Shown here: piece after piece, positions 9,374 through 19,304 of the stretch | How the letters are laid out: every line of letters starts with the position of its first letter | How positions within the stretch are numbered: position 1 is the first letter of the stretch | Notes under the pieces: generated by a model | Databases searched by the model: none | What the model was told of the DNA's origin: nothing | Seen by the model: only the letters and a program-made list of their open reading frames with translations | Translations under genes and position numbers: made by a program | Source of the DNA: CAHJWH01 sp965198905 | Lineage (GTDB): Bacteria > Pseudomonadota > Alphaproteobacteria > Caulobacterales > Caulobacteraceae | Assembly (NCBI GenBank): GCA_965198905.1 | Contig: OZ240678.1 | Span: forward strand, 1 to 64,000 | Length of the DNA stretch: 64,000 bases | Direction: 5' to 3'

Positions 9374-10119
9374 GCCCGCTCCGCGATCATCATGTAGTTG
9401 ACGCCGGCGTCCGCGCTGAGCGCCCAGCTGTCCGCGAGGGGATTGTAGGCCACGCCGAACGGCCCCTGAACCGCGACGGGTTCGGCCGAAAGGAACAGCC
9501 GCACCTCCTGGGGCGTCAGGAACTTGCGCCAATCGTGGGCGCCGCGCGGCAGCCAGCCCAGGATGTACTCGGCGCCGATCTTGGCGGTGGCCAGCGCCTT
9601 CAGCGTCCGGTTCAACGTGGCCACCACCATCAAGCCGCCAGGCTTGATCAGCCGGGAGGACTCCCGCAGGAACCGGCCCGGGTCCGAGACGTGCTCCACC
9701 ACCTCCATGTTCAGCACTACGTCGAAGCCCTCGCCGCCGGCCGCGACGAGTTCCTCCACGGTGGCGTTGCGATAGGTGATCTCCAGGCCGCTCTCCTCGG
9801 CGTGGGCGCTGGCGACGCCGATGTTCTTGGCTGAGGCGTCGACGCCGGTCACCTCGAAGCCCAGCCGCGCCATGGGCTCGGCGAGCAGGCCGCCGCCGCA
9901 GCCGATGTCGAGCAGGCGCAGGCCCGCGAAGGGGACGGCGCCCGACGACGGGCGACCGAACCGCGACGCCGCGCGGTTCCGGATGAAGTCCAGCCGCACA
10001 GGATTGAACTTGTGCAGGGGGGCGAACTTGCCATTGGGGTCCCACCACTGGGCGGCGATGCGGGAGAACTTCTCCACCTCCGCCGGATTGACGGAGAAGG
10101 CCAGGCCGGCGGCGTCCAT
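9370..10119 (-). CDS. ubiG: Ubiquinone biosynthesis O-methyltransferase
   Basis: UbiG performs both O-methylations in ubiquinone synthesis using SAM. The 249-residue product has AQWWDPNGKFAPLHKFNPVR near the N-terminus, the SAM-binding motif I LLDIGCGGGLLAEP, motif II around DVVLNMEVVEHV, and the typical C-terminal NYMMIAERA. The ATG at 10119 (MDAAGLAFSV) is chosen because upstream codons are non-homologous and would run into the divergent lysC promoter region. The next gene overlaps its stop by four bases. Confidence 0.93.
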   Translation of the reverse strand: MDAAGLAFSVNPAEVEKFSRIAAQWWDPNGKFAPLHKFNPVRLDFIRNRAASRFGRPSSGAVPFAGLRLLDIGCGGGLLAEPMARLGFEVTGVDASAKNIGVASAHAEESGLEITYRNATVEELVAAGGEGFDVVLNMEVVEHVSDPGRFLRESSRLIKPGGLMVVATLNRTLKALATAKIGAEYILGWLPRGAHDWRKFLTPQEVRLFLSAEPVAVQGPFGVAYNPLADSWALSADAGVNYMMIAERA

Positions 10120-10246
10120 GATGGCGGCGTCCTTCGGGCGCGTTGCGGCGCGGCGCGCACGCCGGTAAGGACGCGCTTCGCCCCAGATGCCTCCCGTTTC
10201 CGGCGCCGGCAAGGGGCTGGGCGACAGCGGGGTCGGACGGTCGGTG

Positions 10247-11506
10247 ATGGGCGCGCGTCTGGTGATGAAGTTCGGCGGCACCTCGGTCGCCGACCTGGAG
10301 CGCATCCGCCGCGTGGCGCGCCTGGTGGCGGCGGAGGTGCGGTCCGGCCACTCGGTGGCCGTGGTGGTCTCGGCCATGAGCGGCAAGACCAACGAGCTGG
10401 TCGCCTGGACCGACGGAGCCGGACGCGCCGCCGATGGCCTGGCGGGCGGCGACGACGAATACGACGCCGTCGTGGCCTCCGGCGAGCAGGTGACCGCCGG
10501 TCTGCTGGCGCGGGTGCTGCGCCACGACGGGCTGGACGCGCGCTCGTGGATGGGCTGGCAGGCCCCCATCCTCACCGACGACACCCATGGCTCGGCGAGG
10601 ATCGAGGACATTCCGCCGGAGCGGCTGGCGGCGAGCCTGGATGCCGGCCAGATCGCGGTGATCGCAGGCTTCCAGGGCGTAACCCGCGGGGGCCGGATCA
10701 CAACGCTCGGTCGCGGAGGCTCGGACACCTCCGCTGTCGCCATCGCTGCGGCGCTGAAGGCCATCCGCTGCGACATCTACACCGACGTGGACGGGGTCTA
10801 CACCACCGACCCGCGCATCGAGCAGCGCGCCCGCCGCATCCCCAAGATTTCCTACGAGGAGATGCTGGAGATGGCCTCGTTGGGCGCCAAGGTGCTGCAG
10901 ACGCGCTCGGTGGAGATGGCCATGGCGCACCGGGTGCCGGTCCGCGTCCTGTCCAGCTTCACCGAACCAGGGGAGGCCGACCCCGCCACAACCGGCACCA
11001 TCGTCTGTGCGGAGGAGGAGATCGTGGAGAAGCGCATCGTCAGCGGGGTCGCCTTCAGCCGCGACGAGGCCAAGATCACCCTCTACGGCGTGCCCGACCA
11101 CCCGGGCGTGTCGTCGAAGATCTTCGCTGGGTTGGCCGACGCCAACGTGAACGTGGACATGATCGTCCAGTCCCACGCCAGGACCGCCCACACCGCCAAC
11201 ATGGAGTTCACGGTCGGCAGGCGCGACGCCGCCCGCACCCAGGAGATCATCCAAGGGCTGCAAGGCGAGATAGGCTACGAACACCTGGCCTGCGACGAGA
11301 ACGTAGCCAAGGTGTCGGTGGTGGGGGTGGGCATGCGCAGCCACGCCGGCGTCGCCAAGACCATGTTCACAGCGCTGGCCGAACGCGGCGTGAACATCCA
11401 GGTGATCTCCACCTCGGAGATCAAGATCAGCGTGCTGATCGACGCCGCCTACACGGAACTCGCGGTCCGGGCGCTGCACGCGGCGTATGGGCTGCAGGAG
11501 GGGTAG
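10247..11506 (+). CDS. lysC: Aspartate kinase
   Basis: This enzyme phosphorylates aspartate at the entry to the lysine/threonine/methionine pathway. The 419-residue product has the kinase motif VMKFGGTSVAD at its N-terminus, the GRGGSDTSAVA nucleotide/aspartate loop, and two C-terminal ACT domains (about residues 270-419, with SHAGVAKTMFTALAERGVNIQ and ISTSEIKISV), the usual site of feedback inhibition. I start at the ATG 10247 rather than 10187 because the family begins immediately before the VMKFGGTS motif. It is divergent from ubiG, with 127 bases between the starts. Confidence 0.95.
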   Translation: MGARLVMKFGGTSVADLERIRRVARLVAAEVRSGHSVAVVVSAMSGKTNELVAWTDGAGRAADGLAGGDDEYDAVVASGEQVTAGLLARVLRHDGLDARSWMGWQAPILTDDTHGSARIEDIPPERLAASLDAGQIAVIAGFQGVTRGGRITTLGRGGSDTSAVAIAAALKAIRCDIYTDVDGVYTTDPRIEQRARRIPKISYEEMLEMASLGAKVLQTRSVEMAMAHRVPVRVLSSFTEPGEADPATTGTIVCAEEEIVEKRIVSGVAFSRDEAKITLYGVPDHPGVSSKIFAGLADANVNVDMIVQSHARTAHTANMEFTVGRRDAARTQEIIQGLQGEIGYEHLACDENVAKVSVVGVGMRSHAGVAKTMFTALAERGVNIQVISTSEIKISVLIDAAYTELAVRALHAAYGLQEG

Positions 11507-11524
11507 ATCGCAAATGGCTCAGCT

Positions 11525-12352
11525 GTGACGCGCAACGTTATCCTGACGGTCGCCGCAGGTTACGGTCTGTCCCAGATCGAAGCCTTCCTGTCGTCCTGGC
11601 ATGAGCATGCAGCGGCCGCGAAGCTGATCATCTTTACCTATAACTGCGACATCACTTTGCATCAGGCCTGCGGTCGCCTGGGCGTGGAGACGGTGGAGCT
11701 TACCGAGCCATGGAAGCTCTCCTTGCTTGTCGACCGGCACTTCGTATTCCGGGACTTTCTGGCTTCCTGTCCGGGTGACTTCCGCGATGTCCTGATCACG
11801 GATGCGCGTGACGTCATCTTCCAGTCGGATCCGTTCCTGGCACCGCGTGACCATGAGGTGTCGTTCGCCGCAGAAGACGAGGTCATCTCCAAATGCAATT
11901 TCAACCGCTATTGGATGGCGCATGTTTACGGGGTCGAGACGGCGTATCTATTGGGCGAGGAGACGATCGCCTGCGCTGGTACGACCATCGGGACCTACAA
12001 GGGTGTGCTGAAATACTTGCAACTCATGTGCAGCGAAGCGACTGCTCATCCCGATGCTGTGAGGACCTTCGGTGACCAGGCATCCCATAACTACATCTTG
12101 TATCAATTGCAGCCGCCATTTATCGCGCTGGATCGATACGACCGTATAGTCCAAACCCTGAGCCATACCTCAGCCGCTCGGATCACGATCCGGAGCGATC
12201 AGGTGTGGGTGGATGGGGCCACTGCGCCGATGGTGCATCAGTGGGATCGCCATCCGAACCTGGTCGCCTATATCGGCAGCCGCTATCGAGTGGCCGAGGC
12301 GGGGGCCGGTAGGGAGGCCTTGGCCGCCGAGCCGCCAAGTCGCGAAACTTGA
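11525..12352 (+). CDS. Solitary glycosyltransferase-like protein
   Basis: A 275-residue soluble protein that resembles nucleotide-sugar glycosyltransferases. After a short Rossmann-like N-terminus it has LITDARDVIFQSDPF (about residues 90-105), a DxD-type metal/nucleotide-sugar site common in GT-A enzymes acting on capsules or O-antigens. The GTG start lies 19 bases after lysC. Codon use is noticeably richer in A/T-ending codons than lysC or the genes that follow, suggesting acquisition by transfer. No other polysaccharide gene is adjacent, so the acceptor is unknown. Confidence 0.6.
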   Translation: MTRNVILTVAAGYGLSQIEAFLSSWHEHAAAAKLIIFTYNCDITLHQACGRLGVETVELTEPWKLSLLVDRHFVFRDFLASCPGDFRDVLITDARDVIFQSDPFLAPRDHEVSFAAEDEVISKCNFNRYWMAHVYGVETAYLLGEETIACAGTTIGTYKGVLKYLQLMCSEATAHPDAVRTFGDQASHNYILYQLQPPFIALDRYDRIVQTLSHTSAARITIRSDQVWVDGATAPMVHQWDRHPNLVAYIGSRYRVAEAGAGREALAAEPPSRET

Positions 12353-12369
12353 TCCTCCCGCTCTCGTGA

Positions 12370-12392
12370 ACTAAGTCGAGTGGACTAAGTCG
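12370..12392 (+). promoter_or_regulatory. Direct-repeat operator candidate upstream of vapB
   Basis: ACTAAGTCG occurs at 12370-12378 and again at 12384-12392, ending 10 bases before the antitoxin start codon. Direct or inverted repeats in this position are commonly bound by the antitoxin or toxin-antitoxin complex. GGGAG inside the second copy's flank would serve as the ribosome site. Confidence 0.45.
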
Positions 12393-12402
12393 GGAGCGGC
12401 GC

Positions 12403-12648
12403 ATGCGGACGGTGAACATCCACGAGGCGAAGACGCACCTCTCCCGGCTGCTCGAGGCGGTGGCGGCAGGCGAGGAGATCGTGATCGCCAAGGCGGGGCG
12501 GCCGATCGCCAAGGTGGTCCCGCTGGACAAGCCCGAGCCCAAGGCGTCGCGCCGCCTCGGCTTCATGGCCGGACAGTTCACCGTGCCGGACGACTTCGAC
12601 GAGATGTTCGCCGACGAGATCGTCGAGCTGTTCGAGGGCGGCGATTGA
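12403..12648 (+). CDS. vapB: Phd/YefM-type antitoxin
   Basis: An 81-residue antitoxin of the Phd/YefM fold. The N-terminal DNA-binding half has NIHEAKTHLSRLLEAVAAGEE followed by IVIAKAGRPIAKVVPL, a textbook match. The acidic C-terminal tail (DDFDEMFADEIVELFEGGD) is the likely toxin-binding segment. It is expected to repress its own promoter and neutralise the PIN toxin whose gene starts within its stop codon. The ATG at 12403 has GGGAG 6-7 bases upstream. Confidence 0.9.
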   Translation: MRTVNIHEAKTHLSRLLEAVAAGEEIVIAKAGRPIAKVVPLDKPEPKASRRLGFMAGQFTVPDDFDEMFADEIVELFEGGD

Positions 12649-13031
12649 GGCTTCTCCTGGACACCCATATCCTGCTCTGGGCGGTGCTCGAAGACCAGCG
12701 GTTGCCGCCCCGGGCGGCCGCCATGATCAAGGATGGCTCGAACACGCTGCACTTCAGCGCCGTCACGATCTGGGAGGTGGCGATCAAGACATCTCGCAGG
12801 CGGGCCGACTTCCGCCTCGACCCTCTGCTTCTACGCCGGCAGCTCCTCGACAACGACTATGCCGAGCTGAGCGTGACCGGGGAGCACGCCGCAGCGGTGG
12901 CGCGTCTCCCCGATCTCCACAAGGACCCTTTCGACCGGCTGCTGGCGGCCCAGGCGTCGGAGGAGGGCATGTTGCTGGTCACCGCCGACGCTACGCTGGC
13001 GAGTTATCCCGGGCCGATCCAGCGGGTCTGA
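12645..13031 (+). CDS. vapC: PIN-domain toxin (VapC-like)
   Basis: A 128-residue PIN ribonuclease. The metal-binding acidic residues are seen in LLLDTHILLWAV (Asp near residue 6), the central AVTIWEVAIK (Glu), HKDPFDRLLAAQA (Asp) and LVTADATLA (Asp). The start is a TTG at 12645 that overlaps the antitoxin stop (TTGA), giving tight translational coupling. This subgroup (short DTHxLLW start with a Phd-type partner) is typical of chromosomal type II modules; the RNA target cannot be told from sequence. Confidence 0.9.
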   Translation: MRLLLDTHILLWAVLEDQRLPPRAAAMIKDGSNTLHFSAVTIWEVAIKTSRRRADFRLDPLLLRRQLLDNDYAELSVTGEHAAAVARLPDLHKDPFDRLLAAQASEEGMLLVTADATLASYPGPIQRV

Positions 13032-13123
13032 GCCGCTGCGCTGCAGTTGCGCCTTGGCCGCCCCGCGGCTACATCCGGGCCATCCCCACGATCCACGCAT
13101 ATGCCTAAGGAGCGCCAGCCCGC

Positions 13124-14791
<1,668 letters not shown>

Positions 14792-14910
14792 GGCGGGATA
14801 TCTAAGCCGTAACTGGTGGCGGTCTGGGCGATAGCCAACTGTGGCTCAGGCTGGCTTTTGCAGCGGCTTAGAGCGGGATGATGGTGGCCGGCGGAATGGC
14901 TGACCTTACA

Positions 14911-15000
14911 CTCGTTCTCGTCCTGAGCCTGTCGAAGGACGAGGCCGCGGCGCGGGCTATGAACGCCTCGTCCTTCGGCAAGCTCAGGATGAGCCGAACG
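14911..15000. repeat. REP-like inverted repeat
   Basis: Two arms of about 30 bases in opposite orientation (about 14914-14944 and 14965-14998) contain the motif CTCGTCCTT-CG-AGCTCAGGA and its complement, around a 20-base GC-rich centre. Similar palindromes are scattered through many alphaproteobacterial genomes. It lies between convergent ettA and the sapC-like gene, where it may also end transcription. The remainder of the 14792-15034 gap shows no ORF. Confidence 0.65.
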
Positions 15001-15034
15001 CCGGCCTTCGCGCCTGAAGTCCTCTCGCGCTAGA

Positions 15035-15826
15035 TCAGGCGTTACCCATGACCGGAGTGCGCTTTTGCGCCCGGCCGATCAGGCGCTCCCAGTTGAACAT
15101 GGAGATCAGGTGCGCGCTGATCTGGCGGAGCGCGCCCGTGACATGCAGTTCACGCAGGTCCGTATCGGAGAGCTTGTTTAACCTCTCCTCCGACACTGCG
15201 AAGTAGTCGGCCACCTGGATCGGTTCACCTTGCGTGCCGTCGGCCAGGCGCGGAGTGAAGGTGGCGGCCTTGGGTTCGAACAGGTCGAGGTCGCGCAGTT
15301 TGGCCACGAATAGGTCGGTCCTGCGCCGCTCGGTCTCGAAGTTGCTGCAGAACTCCACGGCGTTCTGCGCGAAGCTGGAAAGCTGACCGTCGACGAACAG
15401 CGGGATTTCACCCCCCTCGGCCAGCATGGGCGCATCCCGGTCGATGCACACGATCAGCTGCTGGTCCTGCCCTTCCCCGCCCGCCAGCACGAAGGGATAG
15501 CGGCGCATGAAGCCGGGGATGTAGGCGTTCTCCTCGAAACGCCCTTCGGCGCTGATGAACAGGTTCTCGCCCGGCCGGATGCCCAGGATAGCCATGGGCG
15601 CCTTCTGCTCGCCCGCAAAGATCACCGGATAGCTCAGCGCCGCCAAGCCGAACTCGCTGACCTGGAGCGGCAGGATGTGGGCGGCTGCGGCGAAGGCGAA
15701 CGGCGCGTCCAGGGGCTTCAGACCCAGCGTTCCGTGGGCGTCGGACGAGAGCGGCTCGGGCTTGCCGTAGAACAGCACCTGACCAGTGATCTCACCTGAG
15801 GGCGTGGGGACTCGCTCGATGGTCAT
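15035..15826 (-). CDS. SapC family protein
   Basis: The 263-residue product matches the SapC family (named from Campylobacter S-layer loci; molecular function unclear). Recognisable parts are the N-terminal GKPEPLSSDAHGTLGLK, the middle YPVIFAGEQKAPMAILG with GENLFI, and RRYPFVLAGG followed by CIDRDAP. No signal peptide or membrane segment is visible. It follows pseC on the same strand with about 110 bases between, and could be read from the same transcript. The ATG at 15826 is the first good start. Confidence 0.8.
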   Translation of the reverse strand: MTIERVPTPSGEITGQVLFYGKPEPLSSDAHGTLGLKPLDAPFAFAAAAHILPLQVSEFGLAALSYPVIFAGEQKAPMAILGIRPGENLFISAEGRFEENAYIPGFMRRYPFVLAGGEGQDQQLIVCIDRDAPMLAEGGEIPLFVDGQLSSFAQNAVEFCSNFETERRRTDLFVAKLRDLDLFEPKAATFTPRLADGTQGEPIQVADYFAVSEERLNKLSDTDLRELHVTGALRQISAHLISMFNWERLIGRAQKRTPVMGNA

Positions 15827-15935
15827 GGCTCAACTCCGGGCCCGCAGCCTTTGCGGCTTTCCTATAGAGATTGCGCCGCATCCGACAAACCCGCGACGAA
15901 AGACGGTTGGTCGCAGTCCGCCAGACGCCGGCGAC

Positions 15936-17147
15936 TCAGGCGTCGATGGCGCGGTGGAGCGCCTGCACCACCCTGTCCACGTCCGCCTGGCCCATCGACG
16001 GATGCAGCGGCAGGGCCAGCACGCGGGTGAAGTAGGACTCCGCGCCCGGCAGCCGCATCTCGCCGTATCGCGCGCGGAAGTACGGGTGGCGGTAGAGGGG
16101 GATGTAGTGGACCTGCGAGCCCACGCCCTCGGATGCGAGCGCGCGCATGATCTCGCTCCGCCGGGCGGCCAGGCCGGGAGCTTCCAGAAGCACGGTGTAG
16201 AGGTGCCGTCCCGCCCGATATGCAAGCGGCGACGGGGTCGGACGAAGTTTCGTCGAGAGGTGCGCCAGGGCCGCGTCGTAGGCGGCGGCCAGCTCCGCGC
16301 GGCGACGCACGAACCTCTCCAGTTTGGCGAGCTGGCTGAGCGCCAGAGCCGCCGACATCTCGTCCATGCGCACGTTTAAGCCCAGCTCCAGCTGCTCGTA
16401 GGCCCAAGGCTCAGGCGCGCCGTCGACATCGAAGGAGCCGGGCTGGCTCATCAGCTCAGGTTCGCGCGTGACGCCGTGATTGCGCAGCCGGCGCATCCGC
16501 TCGGCGCGGTCGGGATCGTTCAGGGTCACTGCGCCACCCTCGCCCGCGGCCAGCGTCTTGACGGGGTGGAAGGAGAAGCAGGCAGCCTGCGAATCGGCGC
16601 AGGCGCCCACCGCATCCCCCGCTGCGTTCCGCCCGCCGATGGCGTGGCAGGCGTCTTCCACCACCGAGGCGCCGACCTCTCGCGCCAGCGCCGAGATCGC
16701 CGCCATCTCGCACAGCCGCCCGCCGAGGTGCACGGGGAGCACCACCTTGGGCGCCGCAGCGTCTGCAAGGATGGCGCGCAACGTCTGTGGCGTGAGGAGG
16801 CCGGTGTCCGCATCGACATCGGCGAAGCGGACCTCCGCCCCCAGCAGCCGGGCCGCCGTGGCGGTGGACAGGAAGGTCACGGCCGGAACCACGCACATAT
16901 CGCCCGGGCCCACGTCCAGGCCGGCGAGCGCCAGCTGCAGCGCCGCCGTGCCCGAACTGCAGGCGACCGCCTCGCGCGCGCCGCAGGCCGAGGCCAGCGC
17001 CTGCTCGAACCGACCCACGCCGGGTCCGTGGGCTAGGTGATCGCTGCGGAGCGTGGCCACCACCGCAGCGATGTCGTCCTCCTCGATCAGCTGGCGGCCA
17101 TAGCCGAGGAAGGGCGGCGGCGTGGGACGATGGGCGTAGGCGGCCAT
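15936..17147 (-). CDS. pseC: UDP-4-keto-6-deoxy-GlcNAc aminotransferase (PseC-like)
   Basis: A 403-residue DegT/DnrJ/EryC1/StrS aminotransferase. It carries the PLP-lysine motif FSFHPVKTLAAGEGG, the GTAALQLALAGLDVGPGD cofactor-phosphate loop and the VEDACHAIGG aspartate motif. Head-to-head placement with pseB, 96 bases apart, indicates PseC, the second step of pseudaminic acid synthesis (the flmB-type gene of Caulobacter, needed for flagellin glycosylation). Other sugar aminotransferases share the fold, so the substrate rests on context. The remaining pse genes are not in the window. Confidence 0.85.
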   Translation of the reverse strand: MAAYAHRPTPPPFLGYGRQLIEEDDIAAVVATLRSDHLAHGPGVGRFEQALASACGAREAVACSSGTAALQLALAGLDVGPGDMCVVPAVTFLSTATAARLLGAEVRFADVDADTGLLTPQTLRAILADAAAPKVVLPVHLGGRLCEMAAISALAREVGASVVEDACHAIGGRNAAGDAVGACADSQAACFSFHPVKTLAAGEGGAVTLNDPDRAERMRRLRNHGVTREPELMSQPGSFDVDGAPEPWAYEQLELGLNVRMDEMSAALALSQLAKLERFVRRRAELAAAYDAALAHLSTKLRPTPSPLAYRAGRHLYTVLLEAPGLAARRSEIMRALASEGVGSQVHYIPLYRHPYFRARYGEMRLPGAESYFTRVLALPLHPSMGQADVDRVVQALHRAIDA

Positions 17148-17182
17148 GGAGCGACAGCCTCGCCCGCATCCTTTGCGAAGCC

Positions 17183-17203
17183 GTTAACCACGATCCGTTA
17201 ACC
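17183..17203 (+). promoter_or_regulatory. Paired GTTAACC repeats in the pseB/pseC divergent promoter
   Basis: GTTAACC occurs at 17183-17189 and 17197-17203 in the 96-base gap between the two divergent starts. The TTAA cores are 10 bases apart, not the 7 of a full CtrA box, so these are at most CtrA half-sites or sites for another factor. Confidence 0.35.
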
Positions 17204-17243
17204 TCGCCGCCTCAGGGTCGCCCTACCCTCACGCGAGATCGCC

Positions 17244-18320
17244 ATGTCGTCCGCCGCCCTCGCCCTCGACCGTTTTAGCCCCGTCACGGCCCCCGTCCGC
17301 GACTTCCTCCACCCGCGCCCCGATCTGGACGGCAAGGTGGTGATGGTCACCGGCGGCACGGGCTCGTTCGGCAGGGCCTTCGTGCAGACGGTGTGCCAGC
17401 GCTTCAAGCCCCGCAAGCTGATCATCTTCAGCCGCGACGAGCTGAAGCAGTACGAGATGGCCCAGGCCTTCCCTCCGGAGCGCTGGCCGTTCCTGCGCTA
17501 CTTCATCGGCGACGTCCGCGACGCCGGCCGGCTGCAGATGGCCATGCGCGATGTCGACTACGTCATCCACGCCGCCGCGCTGAAGCACGTGCCCATCGCC
17601 GAGTACAACCCGTTCGAGTGCATCAAGACCAACGTCATGGGCGCGGAGAACGTTGTCAACGCCGCCATCGCCGCCGGAGTGAAGCGGGTGGTGGCGCTGT
17701 CCACCGATAAGGCCGCCAACCCGATCAACCTCTACGGCGCCTCCAAGCTGGCGTCTGACAAGATCTTCGTGGCGGCCGGGGCCATGGCCGGCGACGCCGA
17801 CACGCGCTTCTGCGTGGTGCGCTATGGCAACGTCATGGGCTCCCGCGGGTCGGTGGCGCCCTTCTTCCGCAAGCTGGTGGCCGAGGGTGCAGTCGAGCTG
17901 CCCATCACCGATGCACGCATGACCCGGTTCTGGATCACGCTCGACCAAGGCGTCAACTTCGTGCTGTCGAGCCTGGAGGCGATGACCGGGACCGAGATCT
18001 TCGTGCCGAAAATCCCTTCCATGCGCACCACCGAGCTGGCCTCGGCCATAGCACCCGGCCTGCCGCACAAGCTGGTGGGCATCCGCCCCGGCGAGAAGCT
18101 GCACGAGATCATGGTGCCGGAGGACGACGCCCGCTCGACCGTGGAGCTGTCGGATCGCTACGTCATCCTGCCCAGCCACGACCTCGGCCGCCGCAGCGTC
18201 TATCTGGCGCAGGGCGCGCGGGAGGTGCCGGAGGGCTTCTCCTATGTCTCCGACCGCAATCCGGAGCGGCTCGACGCGCGAGGGCTCCAGGCGCTGCTGA
18301 GCGAGGCCTATTGCGGCTAA
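17244..18320 (+). CDS. pseB: UDP-GlcNAc 4,6-dehydratase (inverting), PseB-like
   Basis: A 358-residue short-chain dehydrogenase/reductase that catalyses the first step of pseudaminic acid synthesis. The NAD-binding motif is VTGGTGSFGRAFV (about residues 36-48); the catalytic region has DKAANPINLYGASK with the Lys of the YxxxK-like motif; HAAALKHVPIAEYNPFE and GSRGSVAPFF are typical of the PseB/FlaA1 group. It is about 25 residues longer at the N-terminus than the shortest homologues. It corresponds to flmA in Caulobacter and is divergent from pseC. Confidence 0.9.
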   Translation: MSSAALALDRFSPVTAPVRDFLHPRPDLDGKVVMVTGGTGSFGRAFVQTVCQRFKPRKLIIFSRDELKQYEMAQAFPPERWPFLRYFIGDVRDAGRLQMAMRDVDYVIHAAALKHVPIAEYNPFECIKTNVMGAENVVNAAIAAGVKRVVALSTDKAANPINLYGASKLASDKIFVAAGAMAGDADTRFCVVRYGNVMGSRGSVAPFFRKLVAEGAVELPITDARMTRFWITLDQGVNFVLSSLEAMTGTEIFVPKIPSMRTTELASAIAPGLPHKLVGIRPGEKLHEIMVPEDDARSTVELSDRYVILPSHDLGRRSVYLAQGAREVPEGFSYVSDRNPERLDARGLQALLSEAYCG

Positions 18321-18384
18321 GCGATTCCGCCCAGGTTGATGGCATAAGCGGGGTCCGACAGCGCGAGTCGACAGGGACCGGTCC

Positions 18385-19191
18385 GTGAGCCACGCCTTCA
18401 CCACCTACGCCGTAGAGGGCCGCGTCGCGACGGTCACGCTGAACCGTCCGCAGACCCGCAACGCCATCGCCGACCGCGCCGACTGCAAAGACCTGGTTGC
18501 AGCGCTCCGGCGCGCCGACGCCGACCCGGCCGTCTCCGTGCTCATCCTGGCGGCTGAGGGGGAAGGCTTCTGCTCGGGCGGGGATCTCCGCGGCATCCGC
18601 GAGCGGAACGGCATCGGCCCGCTCGCCACCCCCGCCGACACCCGCGACAACTACAAGCGCGGTGTCGCTCAGATCGCGCTGGCCTTCGCCGAGATCGAGG
18701 TCGCCACCATCGCCGCGGTCCAGGGCCATGCGGTGGGCCTGGGCTGCGACCTCGCCGCCTTCTGCGACATGCGGGTGGCGGCCGACGACGCGCAGTTCGC
18801 CTCCAGCTTCGTCAAGGTCGGCATCACGCCCGGGGACGGCGGCGCCTGGATCCTGCAGCGGGTGGTGGGCTATCCCCGCGCCGCCGAGATGATCCTGACC
18901 GGCGATCGGGTTGGTGCGGAGCAGGCGCTGGCCATGGGGCTGGTCAACGCGGTGGTTCCTCGCGCGCGGTTGATGGAAGAGGCGTGCGCCCTGGCCGCCC
19001 GGGTCGCGGTCAACCCGCCCCGAGCCGTGCGGCTCAGCAAGCGGCTGCTGCGCGAGGCCCAGACCGCCACCCTGCCCCAGACGCTCGAGCTCTCCGCCGC
19101 CTTCCAGGCCCTGGCGCACGAGACGGCCGACCACCGCGAGGCCGTCGACGCCTTTGTGGAGAAGCGTAAGCCGAACTTCACCGGCCGCTGA
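18385..19191 (+). CDS. Enoyl-CoA hydratase/isomerase family protein (PaaG-like active site)
   Basis: A 268-residue crotonase-fold protein. The oxyanion-hole segments are FCSGGDLRGI and GHAVGLGCDLAAF. The usual hydratase Glu (in a QPE motif) is replaced in the segment ASSFVKVGITPGDGG, while an Asp appears in PGDGG. That pattern fits isomerase-type members such as PaaG rather than a simple hydratase. The start is GTG at 18385, 64 bases after pseB. The reaction and substrate are not determinable from context. Confidence 0.8.
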   Translation: MSHAFTTYAVEGRVATVTLNRPQTRNAIADRADCKDLVAALRRADADPAVSVLILAAEGEGFCSGGDLRGIRERNGIGPLATPADTRDNYKRGVAQIALAFAEIEVATIAAVQGHAVGLGCDLAAFCDMRVAADDAQFASSFVKVGITPGDGGAWILQRVVGYPRAAEMILTGDRVGAEQALAMGLVNAVVPRARLMEEACALAARVAVNPPRAVRLSKRLLREAQTATLPQTLELSAAFQALAHETADHREAVDAFVEKRKPNFTGR

Positions 19192-19304
19192 CGGGCTCCT
19201 GACCCGCAGCCTTTCTGAACCTCGCCGTTGCGGCGTTGTCGCTTGGACGCTAGCCCAAGCCGCAAAGGGGCCGGCAGGTCGCCTCCACGGAAGAAGCTTC
19301 GCCC

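Noticed and set aside
8909..11479. An 856-residue minus-strand reading frame spanning DUF3617, ubiG and the whole of lysC
   Set aside because: Only its last ~154 residues read as a real protein (DUF3617). The rest is antisense to lysC and out of frame with ubiG, a usual effect of high GC content.
17183..17203. Full CtrA site in the pseB/pseC promoter
   Set aside because: The TTAA cores are 10 bases apart rather than 7, so it was kept only as an unspecified repeat.
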